Shown: positions 33,316 to 42,407 of the stretch, piece by piece
How positions within the stretch are numbered: the stretch's first letter is position 1
Layout of the letters: every line of letters starts with the position of its first letter
DNA from: Azospirillum sp. B21
Lineage (GTDB): Bacteria > Pseudomonadota > Alphaproteobacteria > Azospirillales > Azospirillaceae
Direction of reading: 5' to 3'
DNA length: 64,000 bases
NCBI RefSeq assembly: GCF_008364825.1
Contig: NZ_VTTO01000016.1
Span: 1 to 64,000, forward strand
Notes under the pieces: generated by a model
The model's database searches: none
Told to the model about the DNA's origin: nothing
The model's input: only the letters and a program-made list of their open reading frames with translations
Program-made: the position numbers and the translations under genes

Positions 33316-33582
33316 CCCCGCAACCCGAACTCCTTCCGCCGGTCCGCGCGGTGTGCGGCCTTGCGGAAACCACCGCTTTGGCGTAAAGCGCCAGCACCAG
33401 GCCGGGCCCCTCTGGCAACCTCACCGGTTGCGATGTCGGACTGGGAACACCAAGGAGCGGCCCGCGCCCCGTGCCCCCGACCGACGCCGTCCGTCGATGC
33501 TTCGGCATGACCCGGCCGGTCCGAACAGCCCTCGCGCGCTCGCTCCGACCGACTTTTTCGTGATGCGAGGACACCCGCTCAA

Positions 33583-34224
33583 ATGATGGAGCTATTCACA
33601 ACTGAGGCGCTTCTCGCGCTGCTTCAGGTCATCATGATCGACCTGGTGCTGGCCGGCGACAACGCCATCGTCATTGGTCTCGCCGCCGCCGGACTGCCGC
33701 GGGAACAGCGCGGCAAGGCCATCCTGATCGGCATCCTGGCCGCCACCGTGCTGCGCATCGCCTTCGCGGCGGTCACCACCCAGCTTCTCCAGATCATCGG
33801 GCTTCTGCTGGCCGGCGGCGTGCTGCTGCTGTGGGTCTGCTGGAAAATGTGGCGCGAGCTGCGCCAGTCCCATGAGGAGGACGAGGCGGTCGAGGTGCTG
33901 GAAGACGACGGCGGAGCCGAGACGGCCGGCCCGCGCAAGACCCTGGGCCAAGCGGTCTGGCAGATCGTCATCGCCGACGTGTCGATGTCGCTGGACAACG
34001 TTCTGGCCGTGGCCGGCGCCGCGCGCGAGCATCTGGGGGTGCTGGTTATCGGCCTGACCCTGTCGATCGCCCTGATGGGCCTTGCCGCCAGTGTCATCGC
34101 CCGCATTCTGCAGAAGCACCGCTGGCTGGCCTATGTCGGCCTCGCCGTCATCCTGTATGTCGCCCTGCACATGATATACCGCGGCGCTCTGGAAGTGTGG
34201 CCGCTGGTCAACGGTCACGGCTGA
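33583..34224 (+). CDS. TerC-family integral membrane protein (YjbE-type)
   Basis: 213 residues with about seven membrane segments and the paired acidic signatures of the family: IDLVLAGDNAIVIGLAAAGLP and VSMSLDNVLAVAGAA. An acidic cytoplasmic loop (HEEDEAVEVLEDDGGAE) separates the halves. TerC-family members export manganese or help metalate exported proteins. A 267-base GC-rich leader precedes it; I looked for the yybP-ykoY manganese riboswitch and did not find its conserved core. ATG at 33583 (MMELF) or 33586 are both possible. Its neighbours do not indicate its role. Confidence 0.88.
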   Translation: MMELFTTEALLALLQVIMIDLVLAGDNAIVIGLAAAGLPREQRGKAILIGILAATVLRIAFAAVTTQLLQIIGLLLAGGVLLLWVCWKMWRELRQSHEEDEAVEVLEDDGGAETAGPRKTLGQAVWQIVIADVSMSLDNVLAVAGAAREHLGVLVIGLTLSIALMGLAASVIARILQKHRWLAYVGLAVILYVALHMIYRGALEVWPLVNGHG

Positions 34225-34771
34225 CCGGCCGGAGAGGATCGGCCTTGATATGATTGGCCGCCGCGTTTGAGCGAATTGGGGGGAAGGGCTGCGGCGAGAG
34301 CTGGGGCCGAATGTCGCACCCAACCCCCTGCGGCGATCCGTGTACTGGCTGAAACCCAGGTCCGCAGCCACTTTGTCTCTCTCCCCGCCAATCTGATTCA
34401 GTTTAAAGTCCGAACGGTAGTTTCCGGCTTGAACTTTCAGACTTGCACGCAGAGTGATATACTAATATCCTAAGTGACGTGAACAGGGCGCCGCCGGGGG
34501 GCGGCACCGTTGCCGAGCGGAGCGGAATGAGGATGGGGGCAAGGGCAGGGCCTGTGTCGGCCATGCGCAATTTCCGGCCGCGCGTCGTGCGGTCGCAGCG
34601 CTGCGAAAGCCGGTCTCGGCAAAGGGATCTCATCCACGCTTCGCCTGTCACCGGCCCACGGTTCATCCAGTCACACACGGGCGGCCCACCGGCCACCAGG
34701 CAATCTGGAAACACCAGAACAAGAGAGGCCGGCCCGCTCGGGCTCCGGCCCCGCACTCAGGAGGAGAACCT
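34225..34771. other. Long upstream region of the TRAP operon with a GntR operator-like site
   Basis: 547 bases without a credible gene. The pseudo-palindrome GATAT-ACTA-ATATC (34456-34469) contains the 10-mer ATACTAATAT shared with the gntR upstream region. It lies about 300 bases before dctP, which implies a long 5' leader or a further promoter nearer the gene. The 34340-34470 segment is AT-richer than its surroundings. AGGAGGAG sits just ahead of the dctP start. Confidence 0.55.
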
Positions 34772-35776
34772 ATGAAGTTTGCTCTGACTTCGGTCCGCAC
34801 CGCGCTGCTGGCCGCCTGTGCCGTCTGCAGCATGATGGCCGCGCCGATGCTGTCGGCTCCGGCCGCCGCCCGCGACTTCCGGTCGGCCGACATCCACCCG
34901 ACCGACTACCCGACCGTCGAGGCCGCGCGCTATGTCGGCAAGCTGCTGGCGGAACGCACCAACGGCCGTCTCGGCATCAAGGTGTTCCCGAACGGCGCCC
35001 TCGGCAACGAAAAGGACACCATCGAGCAGCTGAAGATCGGCGCGCTCGAGATGATGCGCATCAACGTGGCGCCGCTGAACAACGTGGTGCCGGAGACGAT
35101 GGTCACCGCGCTGCCCTTCATCTTCCGCGACACCGGCCACATGCGCCGCGTCCTGGACGGTGCGATCGGCGACGAAATCCTGGCGGCGATGGAAAGCCAG
35201 GGCATGGTCGGCCTCGCCTTCTACGACAGCGGCTCGCGCAGCATGTATTCGGCCGCCAAGCCCTACAAGACGCTGGCCGACATGAAGGGCGCCAAGATCC
35301 GCGTCCAGCAGTCCGACCTGTTCGTCGCCATGATCCAGGCGCTGGGCGCCAACGCCACGCCGATGCCCTTCGGCGAGGTCTACACCGCGCTGAAGACCGG
35401 CATCGTCGATGCGGCCGAGAACAACTACCCGTCCTACGAGTCCTCGCGCCACTTCGAGGCCGCCAAGTACTTCACGCTGACCGAACACGCGATGGCGCCG
35501 GAAGTGCTGGTCTTCTCCAAGGTCGCCTGGGACCGCCTGTCCAAGGACGACCAGGCTCTGGTCCGTCAGGCCGCCAAGGAGTCGGTGCCCTACATGCGCA
35601 AGCTGTGGGAAGAGCGCGAGCAGAAGTCGAAGGACGTCGTGACCAAGGCCGGCGCCCAGATCGTCGAGGTCGCCAACAAGCAGGAATTCATCGATGCGAT
35701 GAAGCCCGTCTACGACAAGTTCGCCAACACGCCGAAGCTCCAGAGCCTCGTGCAGCGCGTCCAGGAAACCAAGTAA
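34772..35776 (+). CDS. dctP: TRAP transporter substrate-binding protein DctP
   Basis: 334 residues. A signal peptide (LTSVRTALLAACAVCSMMAAPMLSAPAAA) exports it to the periplasm. The DctP family core is clear: FRSADIHPTDYPTVEAARYVGKLLAERTNGRLGIKVFPNGALG at the start of the mature protein. GAKIRVQQSDLFVAMIQALGANATPMPFGEVYTALKTGIVDAAENN contains the Arg that clamps a substrate carboxylate. The ligand is therefore probably a C4-dicarboxylate or sugar acid. First gene of dctPQM, with AGGAGGAG before its ATG and the GntR-like operator far upstream. Confidence 0.93.
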   Translation: MKFALTSVRTALLAACAVCSMMAAPMLSAPAAARDFRSADIHPTDYPTVEAARYVGKLLAERTNGRLGIKVFPNGALGNEKDTIEQLKIGALEMMRINVAPLNNVVPETMVTALPFIFRDTGHMRRVLDGAIGDEILAAMESQGMVGLAFYDSGSRSMYSAAKPYKTLADMKGAKIRVQQSDLFVAMIQALGANATPMPFGEVYTALKTGIVDAAENNYPSYESSRHFEAAKYFTLTEHAMAPEVLVFSKVAWDRLSKDDQALVRQAAKESVPYMRKLWEEREQKSKDVVTKAGAQIVEVANKQEFIDAMKPVYDKFANTPKLQSLVQRVQETK

Positions 35777-35840
35777 GCAAGGGGTGAGGCGCGGCGCCGT
35801 CCCCGGCGGGACGGTGCCGCCACCCAAGGGGAGCCGCAGC

Positions 35841-36380
35841 ATGGATATCGAGCTGCAAGCAATGGATGTCAGCCCGCCGCATTCCGCCGGCTGGCTGACC
35901 CGGATGAACGCGGCGCTGGCCAAGGCCGGCATGTATGTCGCCATCATCGGTCTGATGGCGATCGTCGCGGTCGTCTTTTATCAGGTGTTCGGCCGCTACG
36001 TGCTGAACAACTCGCCGACCTGGGCGGAAAGCCTGGCCATCGTGCTGGTGCTGTACGTCACCCTGATCGGTGCCGCCGTCGGGGTCCGCGACGCCGGTCA
36101 CATCGGGCTCGAATCCCTGCTGGTGATGCTGTCTGACAGTGCGCGGCGCAAGATGGACATCTTCATCTACGCGCTGGTCGGAATTTTCGGCGGCTGCATG
36201 GCCTACAACGGCTGGGTTCTCGGCAGTTCGGTCATGTCCTACACGATCCCCAACCTTCACATCTCCGAAGCCGTACGCTACGTGCCGCTGGTCCTGTCGG
36301 GTGTGCTGATCGTCCTGTTCTCCATCGAGCATATCGTCGCCATCCTGCGCGGCGAGGAGGTAAAGCCGTCATGGAACTGA
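35841..36380 (+). CDS. dctQ: TRAP transporter small permease DctQ
   Basis: 179 residues, four membrane helices (MYVAIIGLMAIVAVVFYQVFGRYVL, ESLAIVLVLYVTLIGAAVGV, FIYALVGIFGGCMAYNGWVLG, YVPLVLSGVLIVLFSIEHIV). The FGRYVLNNSPTWAESLA segment is the DctQ family mark. It pairs with DctM in the inner membrane. The start at 35841 follows GGGGAG. It overlaps dctM by ten bases. Confidence 0.93.
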   Translation: MDIELQAMDVSPPHSAGWLTRMNAALAKAGMYVAIIGLMAIVAVVFYQVFGRYVLNNSPTWAESLAIVLVLYVTLIGAAVGVRDAGHIGLESLLVMLSDSARRKMDIFIYALVGIFGGCMAYNGWVLGSSVMSYTIPNLHISEAVRYVPLVLSGVLIVLFSIEHIVAILRGEEVKPSWN

Positions 36381-37654
36381 TGATCCTCAGCATCACCTTC
36401 TTCGGCTTCCTCATCCTCGGCATTCCGGTCGCCTTCGCCATCGGCCTGTCGGCGCTCTGCACCATCCTCTATGAAGGCCTGCCGGTCGCGGTGGTCTTCC
36501 AGCAGATGATGTCGGGGATGAACGTCTTCTCGTTCCTGGCCATTCCCTTCTTCGTCTTCTCGGGCGAGCTGATGCTGCACGGCGGCGTCGCCGACAAGAT
36601 CGTCGGCGCGGCGAAGAGCATGGTCGGCCACATCCGCGGCGGGCTGGGCATGTCCAACGTGGTGGCCTGCACCCTGTTCGGCGGCGTCGCCGGCTCCCCC
36701 GTCGCCGACGTGTCGGCCATGGGCGCCGTGATGATCCCGATGATGAAGCGGGAGGGCTACCACGCCGACTACGCGGTCAACGTCACCACCCACGCCGCGC
36801 TTGTCGGCGCGCTGATGCCGACCAGCCACAACATGATCATCTACGCGCTGGCCGCCGGCGGAAAGGCGTCCATCGGATCGCTGATCGCCGCGGGCCTGAT
36901 GCCGGCGCTGCTGCTGATGGTCTGCAACCTGGGCGCCGCCTATTACGTCGCGGTCCGCCGCGGCTACCCGAAGGGGACCTTCCCCGGCTGGGACATCCTG
37001 CTGCACACCTTCGCCGCCGCCCTGCCGGGCATGCTGATTGTCGTCATCATCCTGGCCGGCATCACCAGCGGCGTGTTCACCGCGACCGAATCCGCTTCCG
37101 TGGCCGTGATCTACGCGCTGCTGCTGACGACGCTGGTCTACCGCACGCTGAGCCTGGAGAAGTTCCTGGCCGCCGCCGCCAAGACGGTGAAGACCACCGG
37201 CGTGGTGCTGCTGCTGATCGGCGTGTCGACGATGTTCCAGTACCTCATGGGGCTCTACGAGGTGGCGGACATGACCGGCGAACTGCTGGCCGGCATCTCG
37301 ACCAACCCGATCGTCATCTTCCTGCTGATCAACATCATCCTGTTCCTGCTGGGCACCTTCATGGACATGGCCAGCACGATCCTGATCTGCACGCCGATCT
37401 TCCTGCCGATCGCCATGGCCTACGGCATGGACCCGGTGCAGTTCGGCATCGTGATGCTGATCAACTGCGCGCTCGGCCTGAACACCCCGCCGGTCGGCAC
37501 CACCCAGTTCATCGGCTGCGCCATCGGCGGCGTGTCGGTGGGCGAGGTGATGCGCTCCATCACGCCCTTCTATGGGGCGCTGTTCGTGGCGCTGCTCCTG
37601 GTCACCTATGTTCCGGGCTTCTCGCTGTGGCTGCCCCGTCTGCTGATGAACTGA
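36371..37654 (+). CDS. dctM: TRAP transporter large permease DctM
   Basis: 427 residues, about twelve membrane helices, the transport subunit of the TRAP system. Family motifs: FVFSGELMLHGGVADKIVGAAKSMVGHIRGGLGMSNVVACTLFGGVAGSPVADVSAMG region (core GSPVADVSAMGAVMIP), and GTFMDMASTILICTPIFLPIA with GLNTPPVGTTQFIGCAIGG near the C-terminus. It overlaps dctQ, which supports coupled translation. A strong intrinsic terminator follows 62 bases after the stop. Confidence 0.94.
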   Translation: MELMILSITFFGFLILGIPVAFAIGLSALCTILYEGLPVAVVFQQMMSGMNVFSFLAIPFFVFSGELMLHGGVADKIVGAAKSMVGHIRGGLGMSNVVACTLFGGVAGSPVADVSAMGAVMIPMMKREGYHADYAVNVTTHAALVGALMPTSHNMIIYALAAGGKASIGSLIAAGLMPALLLMVCNLGAAYYVAVRRGYPKGTFPGWDILLHTFAAALPGMLIVVIILAGITSGVFTATESASVAVIYALLLTTLVYRTLSLEKFLAAAAKTVKTTGVVLLLIGVSTMFQYLMGLYEVADMTGELLAGISTNPIVIFLLINIILFLLGTFMDMASTILICTPIFLPIAMAYGMDPVQFGIVMLINCALGLNTPPVGTTQFIGCAIGGVSVGEVMRSITPFYGALFVALLLVTYVPGFSLWLPRLLMN

Positions 37655-37715
37655 ACCGGGAGGGGCCAAAGCTCTCCTGAACAAAAACTCCCCTGAAAAG
37701 CTTCTCTCCTGGACT

Positions 37716-37750
37716 GGGCCATCGGGCACTCCCCGATGGCCCATTTTTTG
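37716..37750 (+). terminator. Intrinsic terminator of the dctPQM operon
   Basis: GGGCCATCGGG (37716-37726) pairs perfectly with CCCGATGGCCC (37732-37742) around a 5-base loop, followed by ATTTTTTG. It ends one base before the stop codon of the convergent reductase gene. Confidence 0.9.
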
Positions 37751-38752
37751 TCAGGCCGTCAGATCCAGAACCACCCGGCCGCGGATTTGGCCGGCCAGGA
37801 TGCGTTCGCCCAGCGCCGGCAGGTCGGCGAAGGGATGGACCTCGTACATCGAGGACAGGTGGCCGGGATCGAGATCGCGGGCCAGCCTTGCCCAGGCCGA
37901 CGCGCGGCGGTCCGCCGGGGCCATCACCGAATCGATGCCGATCAGCGTCACGCTGCGCAGGATGTGCGGAAGCACCGTGCCGGGCAGGTCGGACGAGCCG
38001 GCCAGCCCGCAGGCGGCGATGGCGCCGCCCCACACCGTCTGCGCCAGGGCGTTGACCAGGGTCGGGCCGCCCACCGAATCGACGCCGCCGGCCCAGCGCT
38101 CCTTCTGCAGGGGCGCTCCCTTTTCCAGCAGGGTGGCGCGGTCGATGAAGCCGCCGGCGCCAAGGCCGCGCAGATACTCGTGCGTTTCCGGCCGCCCGGT
38201 GGAGGCGGTGACGGCATAGCCGCGCCTGGCCAGCAGGGCGACCGCCACCGATCCGACGCCGCCGGCGGCACCGGTGACCAGCACCTCCCGGCCGCCGGGC
38301 CGGATCGCGCCCCAGCGTTCCAGCGCGTCGACGCACAGCGCCGCGGTGTAGCCGGCGGTGCCGATCCCCATCGCCTGTTCCGGCGTGAAGGCGTCGGGCA
38401 GCCGGGTCAGCCACTCCGGCTTCACCCGCTGATAGCGGCTGTAGCCGCCCCATTGCGTCTCCGACAGGCCCCAGCCGTTGACCACCACCCGGTCGCCGGC
38501 CTTCCAGTCGGGAGAGCGCGACTCGACCACCGTGCCGGCGAGGTCGATCCCCGCGACCATCGGCAGCTTGCGGGCGATCTTCGCCTTTCCGGTGACGGCG
38601 AGCCCGTCCTTGTAGTTGACCGTGGAATGGGAGACCTCGACCAGCACCTCGTGGTCCGGCAGATCGGACGGCGAAAGCGTGGTGAAGGAGCCCTTGGGCT
38701 TGCCGTTGTCGTCGGCGATGACGAAGGCGGTGAAGGAATCGGGAAGGGACAT
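37751..38752 (-). CDS. acuI: MDR-family acrylyl-CoA reductase (AcuI/YhdH type)
   Basis: 333 residues, zinc-free medium-chain dehydrogenase/reductase. MSLPDSFTAFVIADDNGKPKGSF begins it. VSHSTVNYKDGLAVTGKAKIARKLPMVAGIDLAGTV is the YhdH/AcuI N-terminal block. The NADPH loop is VLVTGAAGGVGSVAVALLARRGY. These enzymes reduce acrylyl-CoA to propionyl-CoA, detoxifying acrylyl intermediates from DMSP or 3-hydroxypropionate metabolism. No DMSP genes are adjacent, so the physiological substrate is unproven. The ATG at 38752 has GGAG upstream; a GTG at 38761 is an alternative. Confidence 0.88.
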   Translation of the reverse strand: MSLPDSFTAFVIADDNGKPKGSFTTLSPSDLPDHEVLVEVSHSTVNYKDGLAVTGKAKIARKLPMVAGIDLAGTVVESRSPDWKAGDRVVVNGWGLSETQWGGYSRYQRVKPEWLTRLPDAFTPEQAMGIGTAGYTAALCVDALERWGAIRPGGREVLVTGAAGGVGSVAVALLARRGYAVTASTGRPETHEYLRGLGAGGFIDRATLLEKGAPLQKERWAGGVDSVGGPTLVNALAQTVWGGAIAACGLAGSSDLPGTVLPHILRSVTLIGIDSVMAPADRRASAWARLARDLDPGHLSSMYEVHPFADLPALGERILAGQIRGRVVLDLTA

Positions 38753-39115
38753 CGGGCGCACTCCGTTGCGCTGCAGGTCTGCCCGGAACGATGCGCCGCA
38801 TTCCGATATAGGTCAAACAAATTGGCCCCAGCCAGTCGGCGCACCGAATGTTCCCGAATTGGGGGTAGTAGAGACCGCATCTACCCCGCTTTGACAAATG
38901 AGTGGAAAGACGGCGCCCCGGAGCGGAGTAGCCGGAGGGCGTCGAAATCGATTGTGACCGTCCTCTTTCGCCATTCCGGAGAAATCAGCTCGCCCGGCCG
39001 GGCGCGATGCTTCCCAAGGAATGATCGGCTTATTGGGCGTTGTGGCCTGGGCAGGATCCCGTACATCACAGTACGCGCAAAACGATTTCCAACAACTCCC
39101 CAGAAAGGGGTTTTC
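38753..39115. other. Divergent promoter region of the reductase and the RTX gene
   Basis: 363 bases without a gene. CGTAC-ATCACA-GTACG (about 39059-39074) is a short perfect palindrome 42 bases before the RTX start and could be an operator or extended promoter element. AGGGG lies just before the RTX ATG. No other structure was seen. Confidence 0.45.
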
Positions 39116-41704
39116 ATGCACGGGATCATTCTTGCCGACGCCGGGCTGGCCGATATCGACGCGTTGATCGGCCGGCACGCGCCGGATGTGACGGTGATCC
39201 GGGTGGCCGCCGACGAGGACGCTCTCGGCCTGATCGCCGACGCCCTGGAGACGGGGCCGGCGGCGGTCCACCTGATCGCCCATGGCGCGCCGGGCGTGGT
39301 GAAGCTGGGGGCGATGCCGCTCGACACCAGCGCCCTATTGGACCGCCGCTGGCCCGATGCGACCGGCACCGAGATCCTGATCCATGCCTGCGACGTCGGC
39401 GCCGGAGGCAACGGCCGCCGCTTCGTGGAGCGTCTGGCCGCCGTCACCGGCGCGCGCGTCGCCGCCGCCAGCCACCCGGTCGGCCATGCCGACCAGGGCG
39501 GTTCCTGGGAGCTCGACGTGGTGACCGGCCCGATCCTGGCGGCCCGTCCCTTCGCGGGCGCCGATGCCTGGCCGCACCGGCTGGCCTACAGCGGCACCCC
39601 GACGTCGGGCAACGACACGCTGGTCGGCGACAATGGCGGCAACACGATCAACGGGCTGGCCGGCAACGACAGCATCGTCGGCGGCACCGGCAACGACAGC
39701 CTGGTCGGCGGGATCGGCAACGACACGCTGGTCGGCGGCGGCAACACCGGCGTTGCGGCCGGAGACACCATGAATGGCGGGCTGGGCGCCGACCATTATG
39801 TCGGCGGCAGCGGCTTCAACATCGTCACCTACGAGGACGCCACCGCCGGCATTACGCTGGACCTGATCAACGGCGCCAACAACACCGGCGAGGCGGCCGG
39901 CGATACCTTCGTCAACATCCAGCGCTGGATCGGTTCGGAATATGCCGACAGCCTGACGGCGGGCGACACCGCGGTGTGGTTCTGGGGCCATGGCGGCAAC
40001 GACGTCGAGCATGGCGGGGCCGGCAACGACACGCTGGAGGCCGGCGACGGCAACGACAGCGTCTTCGGCGGCGGCGGCAACGACCTGATGTATGGCCGCG
40101 CCGACAACGACGAGCTGCATGGTGAACTCGGCGACGACACGGTGGCCGGCGGCGGCGGTGCCGACCTGATCTACGGCGATGCCGGCAACGACCTGCTGAA
40201 GGGCGATTGGGAACGCGACACCATCCACGGCGGCGATGGCGACGACACCATCCTGGCCGGTATCGTCACCGCCGGCAGCTATACCCAGACCCAGGCCGAC
40301 ACGATCTTCGGCGAGGCCGGCAACGACCGCTACATCGTCGTCAGCCAATATGACGCCGGCACCGTCAGCTTCGACGGCGGCACCGGCACCGACACGCTGG
40401 AGGTCCGGTCGGACAATCTGACCAGCTTCAACGGCTACAATCTGGAATACCACAACGACGTCGCGTCGCCGAAGATCGACATCAGCGGCATGACGCTGAC
40501 CAGTGTCGAGACGCTGGCCCTGACCGGCAGCCAGCGCCACACCGTGACGATGACGGCGGCCCAGGCCAACGGCTTCACCGGCATCACCGGCGCGGTCACC
40601 GGCGACGCCTTCGCTATCGCCGGTGCGTCGCTGTCGGGCAGCGTGGGCACCGGCAGCGGCGGCACGCTCCAGGCCGGCCAGGTCCAAGCGGAGACGGTGA
40701 ACGGCGTCACCCTGGTCCATATCGGGATGAACGGCACCGCCGGGGCCGACGTGACCCTGCGCATCGCCGGCAGCTTCGCCGCGTCGAACATCAGCCTGTC
40801 CGGCAACACCATCACGCTGGGTCAGGCCGGCACCGGCGGCAACACGGGCGGGGGCGATACCGGCGGCGGGACTCCTGGCGGCGGCACTCCCGGAGGCGGC
40901 ACTGGCGGCTCCACGGGCGGCCTGACGCTGACCGGCACCGATGCCCGCGACTATCTGGCCGGCGGCAGCGGCAACGACGTCATCACCGGCAATGGCGGCA
41001 ACGACTACATGGTCGGCGGCGCCGGCAGCGACAGTTTCGTCTTCAAGCCCGGCGACGGCTGGGACTATGTCGCCGACTTCCAGGCCGGCAGCAGCGGCGA
41101 CGTGCTGAACGTCGCGGGCTGGGCCGGGCTTACCGACTTTAACGCGGTGATGGCCGCCACCACCCAGGAGGGCGCCAACACCATCGTCCGTTTCGACGAC
41201 AACAACAGCGTCACCCTGGCCAACGTCACCCGCAGCAGCCTGACCGCCGCCAACTTCTCCTTCCTCAATGCTTCGCCTGGGGCCTCTCCCGGCGGCAGCA
41301 CGGGCGGCGGTTCCACCGGTGGTGGTTCGACCGGCGGTACCGGCCAGACCGTCACCGGGACCTCGGCGGGCGAGTATCTGGCCGGCGGCAGCGGCAACGA
41401 CACCATCACCGGCAATGGCGGCAACGACTACATGGTCGGCGGCGCCGGGCGGGATACCTTCGTGCAGGGCGCGGCCGACGGCTGGGACTGCATCGGCGAT
41501 TTCCAGGCCGGCACCGGCGGCGATGTCATCGACCTGCGCAGCGTCGCCGGCTTCACCAGCTTGAACGACGTGCTGACCCACTCCGTCCAGAACGGGGCCG
41601 ACCTGTCGATCGACATCGGCAGCACCAGCACCCTCAAGCTGATGAGCGTCGACCGCGGCACCCTGACGGCGGAAAACTTCCTGTTCGCCAACCCGATCGG
41701 CTGA
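39116..41704 (+). CDS. DUF4347/RTX calcium-binding secreted protein
   Basis: 862 residues, no classical signal peptide. Residues 1-160 match the DUF4347 domain (IILADAGLADIDALIG, HLIAHGAPGVVKLGAMPL, LIHACDVGAGGNGRRFV). From about residue 162 there are many RTX nonapeptides of type GGxGxDxUx (GNDTLVGDNGGNTINGLAGN, GGAGNDTLEAGDGNDSVFGG). A beta-rich segment without RTX follows, then two near-identical C-terminal modules, each with GGSGND.ITGNGGNDYMVGGAG, separated by Gly/Thr/Ser linkers (GGGTPGGGTPGGGTGG). RTX proteins bind calcium and leave the cell by type I secretion; no secretion genes are in the window. Probably a surface or matrix protein. The larger frame upstream of 39116 is non-coding. 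Confidence 0.9.
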   Translation: MHGIILADAGLADIDALIGRHAPDVTVIRVAADEDALGLIADALETGPAAVHLIAHGAPGVVKLGAMPLDTSALLDRRWPDATGTEILIHACDVGAGGNGRRFVERLAAVTGARVAAASHPVGHADQGGSWELDVVTGPILAARPFAGADAWPHRLAYSGTPTSGNDTLVGDNGGNTINGLAGNDSIVGGTGNDSLVGGIGNDTLVGGGNTGVAAGDTMNGGLGADHYVGGSGFNIVTYEDATAGITLDLINGANNTGEAAGDTFVNIQRWIGSEYADSLTAGDTAVWFWGHGGNDVEHGGAGNDTLEAGDGNDSVFGGGGNDLMYGRADNDELHGELGDDTVAGGGGADLIYGDAGNDLLKGDWERDTIHGGDGDDTILAGIVTAGSYTQTQADTIFGEAGNDRYIVVSQYDAGTVSFDGGTGTDTLEVRSDNLTSFNGYNLEYHNDVASPKIDISGMTLTSVETLALTGSQRHTVTMTAAQANGFTGITGAVTGDAFAIAGASLSGSVGTGSGGTLQAGQVQAETVNGVTLVHIGMNGTAGADVTLRIAGSFAASNISLSGNTITLGQAGTGGNTGGGDTGGGTPGGGTPGGGTGGSTGGLTLTGTDARDYLAGGSGNDVITGNGGNDYMVGGAGSDSFVFKPGDGWDYVADFQAGSSGDVLNVAGWAGLTDFNAVMAATTQEGANTIVRFDDNNSVTLANVTRSSLTAANFSFLNASPGASPGGSTGGGSTGGGSTGGTGQTVTGTSAGEYLAGGSGNDTITGNGGNDYMVGGAGRDTFVQGAADGWDCIGDFQAGTGGDVIDLRSVAGFTSLNDVLTHSVQNGADLSIDIGSTSTLKLMSVDRGTLTAENFLFANPIG
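40952..41448 (+). repeat. Pair of near-identical in-frame direct repeats in the RTX gene
   Basis: About 73 bases from TATCTGGCCGGCGGCAGCGG at 40952 recur at 41375 with two or three differences. The offset is 423 bases, exactly 141 codons, so recombination between them would delete or duplicate one module without a frameshift. Confidence 0.8.
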
Positions 41705-41710
41705 ACAGGC

Positions 41711-41746
41711 GACGGGCGCCATCCCCGCACGGGGGTGGCGCCCGTC
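41711..41746. terminator. Hairpin terminator between the RTX gene and bluB
   Basis: GACGGGCGCCA pairs with TGGCGCCCGTC, extended by CCCC/GGGG, around GCAC. It lies 6 bases past the RTX stop and ends 8 bases before the convergent bluB stop. No clear T-run beyond CCCTTCACT. Confidence 0.65.
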
Positions 41747-41749
41747 CCT

Positions 41750-42403
41750 TCACTCCCCCTGCCAGCGGTCGCGGAACACCAGATCCTCCAGCGGCAGGCG
41801 CTTGCGCCAGCCCTTGGTTTCCAGTTCCGGCGTCGCTTCGAAATGGGTGACGTGGCCGAGGCAGAGATAGGCGATCGGCACGATGCGTTCCGGGATGCCC
41901 AGCGCGTCCCGCAGCGCGTCCTCGTGCAGGATGCTGACCCAGCCTACCCCCAGACCTTCCGCCCGCGCCGCCAGCCACAAATTCTGCACGGCGCAGACGC
42001 AGCTGTAGAGGTCCATCGCCGGCATGTGGGTGCGGCCGAGCACCACCGGGCCGGAGCGCTCGCGGTCGCAGGTGATGCAGAGATTGATCGGCGCCTCGCG
42101 GATGCCTTCCAGCTTCAGCCGGCTGTAGAGGCTGCGCCGTTCCCCCTCGAACATCGCCGCCGCTTCCTCGGTGGCGCGGGTGAAGTCGGCGTGGATGCGG
42201 GACTTCACGGCTGGATCGGTGACGACGATGAAGTTCCACGGCTGCATGAACCCCACCGACGGCGCATGGTGCGCGGCCAGCAGGATGCGGGTCAGCACCT
42301 CGTCCGGCACCGGATCGGGCCGGAACTGCCCGCGCACGTCGCGGCGGGAGAAGATCGCCTTGTAGAGCGCGTCACGCTCCGCCGGGGTGAAGTCATCCTC
42401 CAT
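41750..42403 (-). CDS. bluB: 5,6-Dimethylbenzimidazole synthase BluB
   Basis: 217 residues, nitroreductase fold. Converts reduced FMN plus oxygen into 5,6-dimethylbenzimidazole, the lower ligand of cobalamin. Conserved segments: FSRRDVRGQFRPDPVPDEVL (flavin-binding Arg cluster), AAHHAPSVGFMQPWNFIV, the Asp in HMPAMDLYSCVCAVQNLWLAARAEGLGVGWVS, and the C-terminal LPLEDLVFRDRW. It lies 4 bases after cobB, third in a cobA-cobB-bluB run. Its presence implies the organism makes true B12 aerobically. Confidence 0.95.
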   Translation of the reverse strand: MEDDFTPAERDALYKAIFSRRDVRGQFRPDPVPDEVLTRILLAAHHAPSVGFMQPWNFIVVTDPAVKSRIHADFTRATEEAAAMFEGERRSLYSRLKLEGIREAPINLCITCDRERSGPVVLGRTHMPAMDLYSCVCAVQNLWLAARAEGLGVGWVSILHEDALRDALGIPERIVPIAYLCLGHVTHFEATPELETKGWRKRLPLEDLVFRDRWQGE

Positions 42404-42407
42404 CCCC

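Noticed and set aside
33316..33582. Possible yybP-ykoY manganese riboswitch before terC
   Set aside because: The conserved GGGGAGUA and CAUAC loop sequences are absent.
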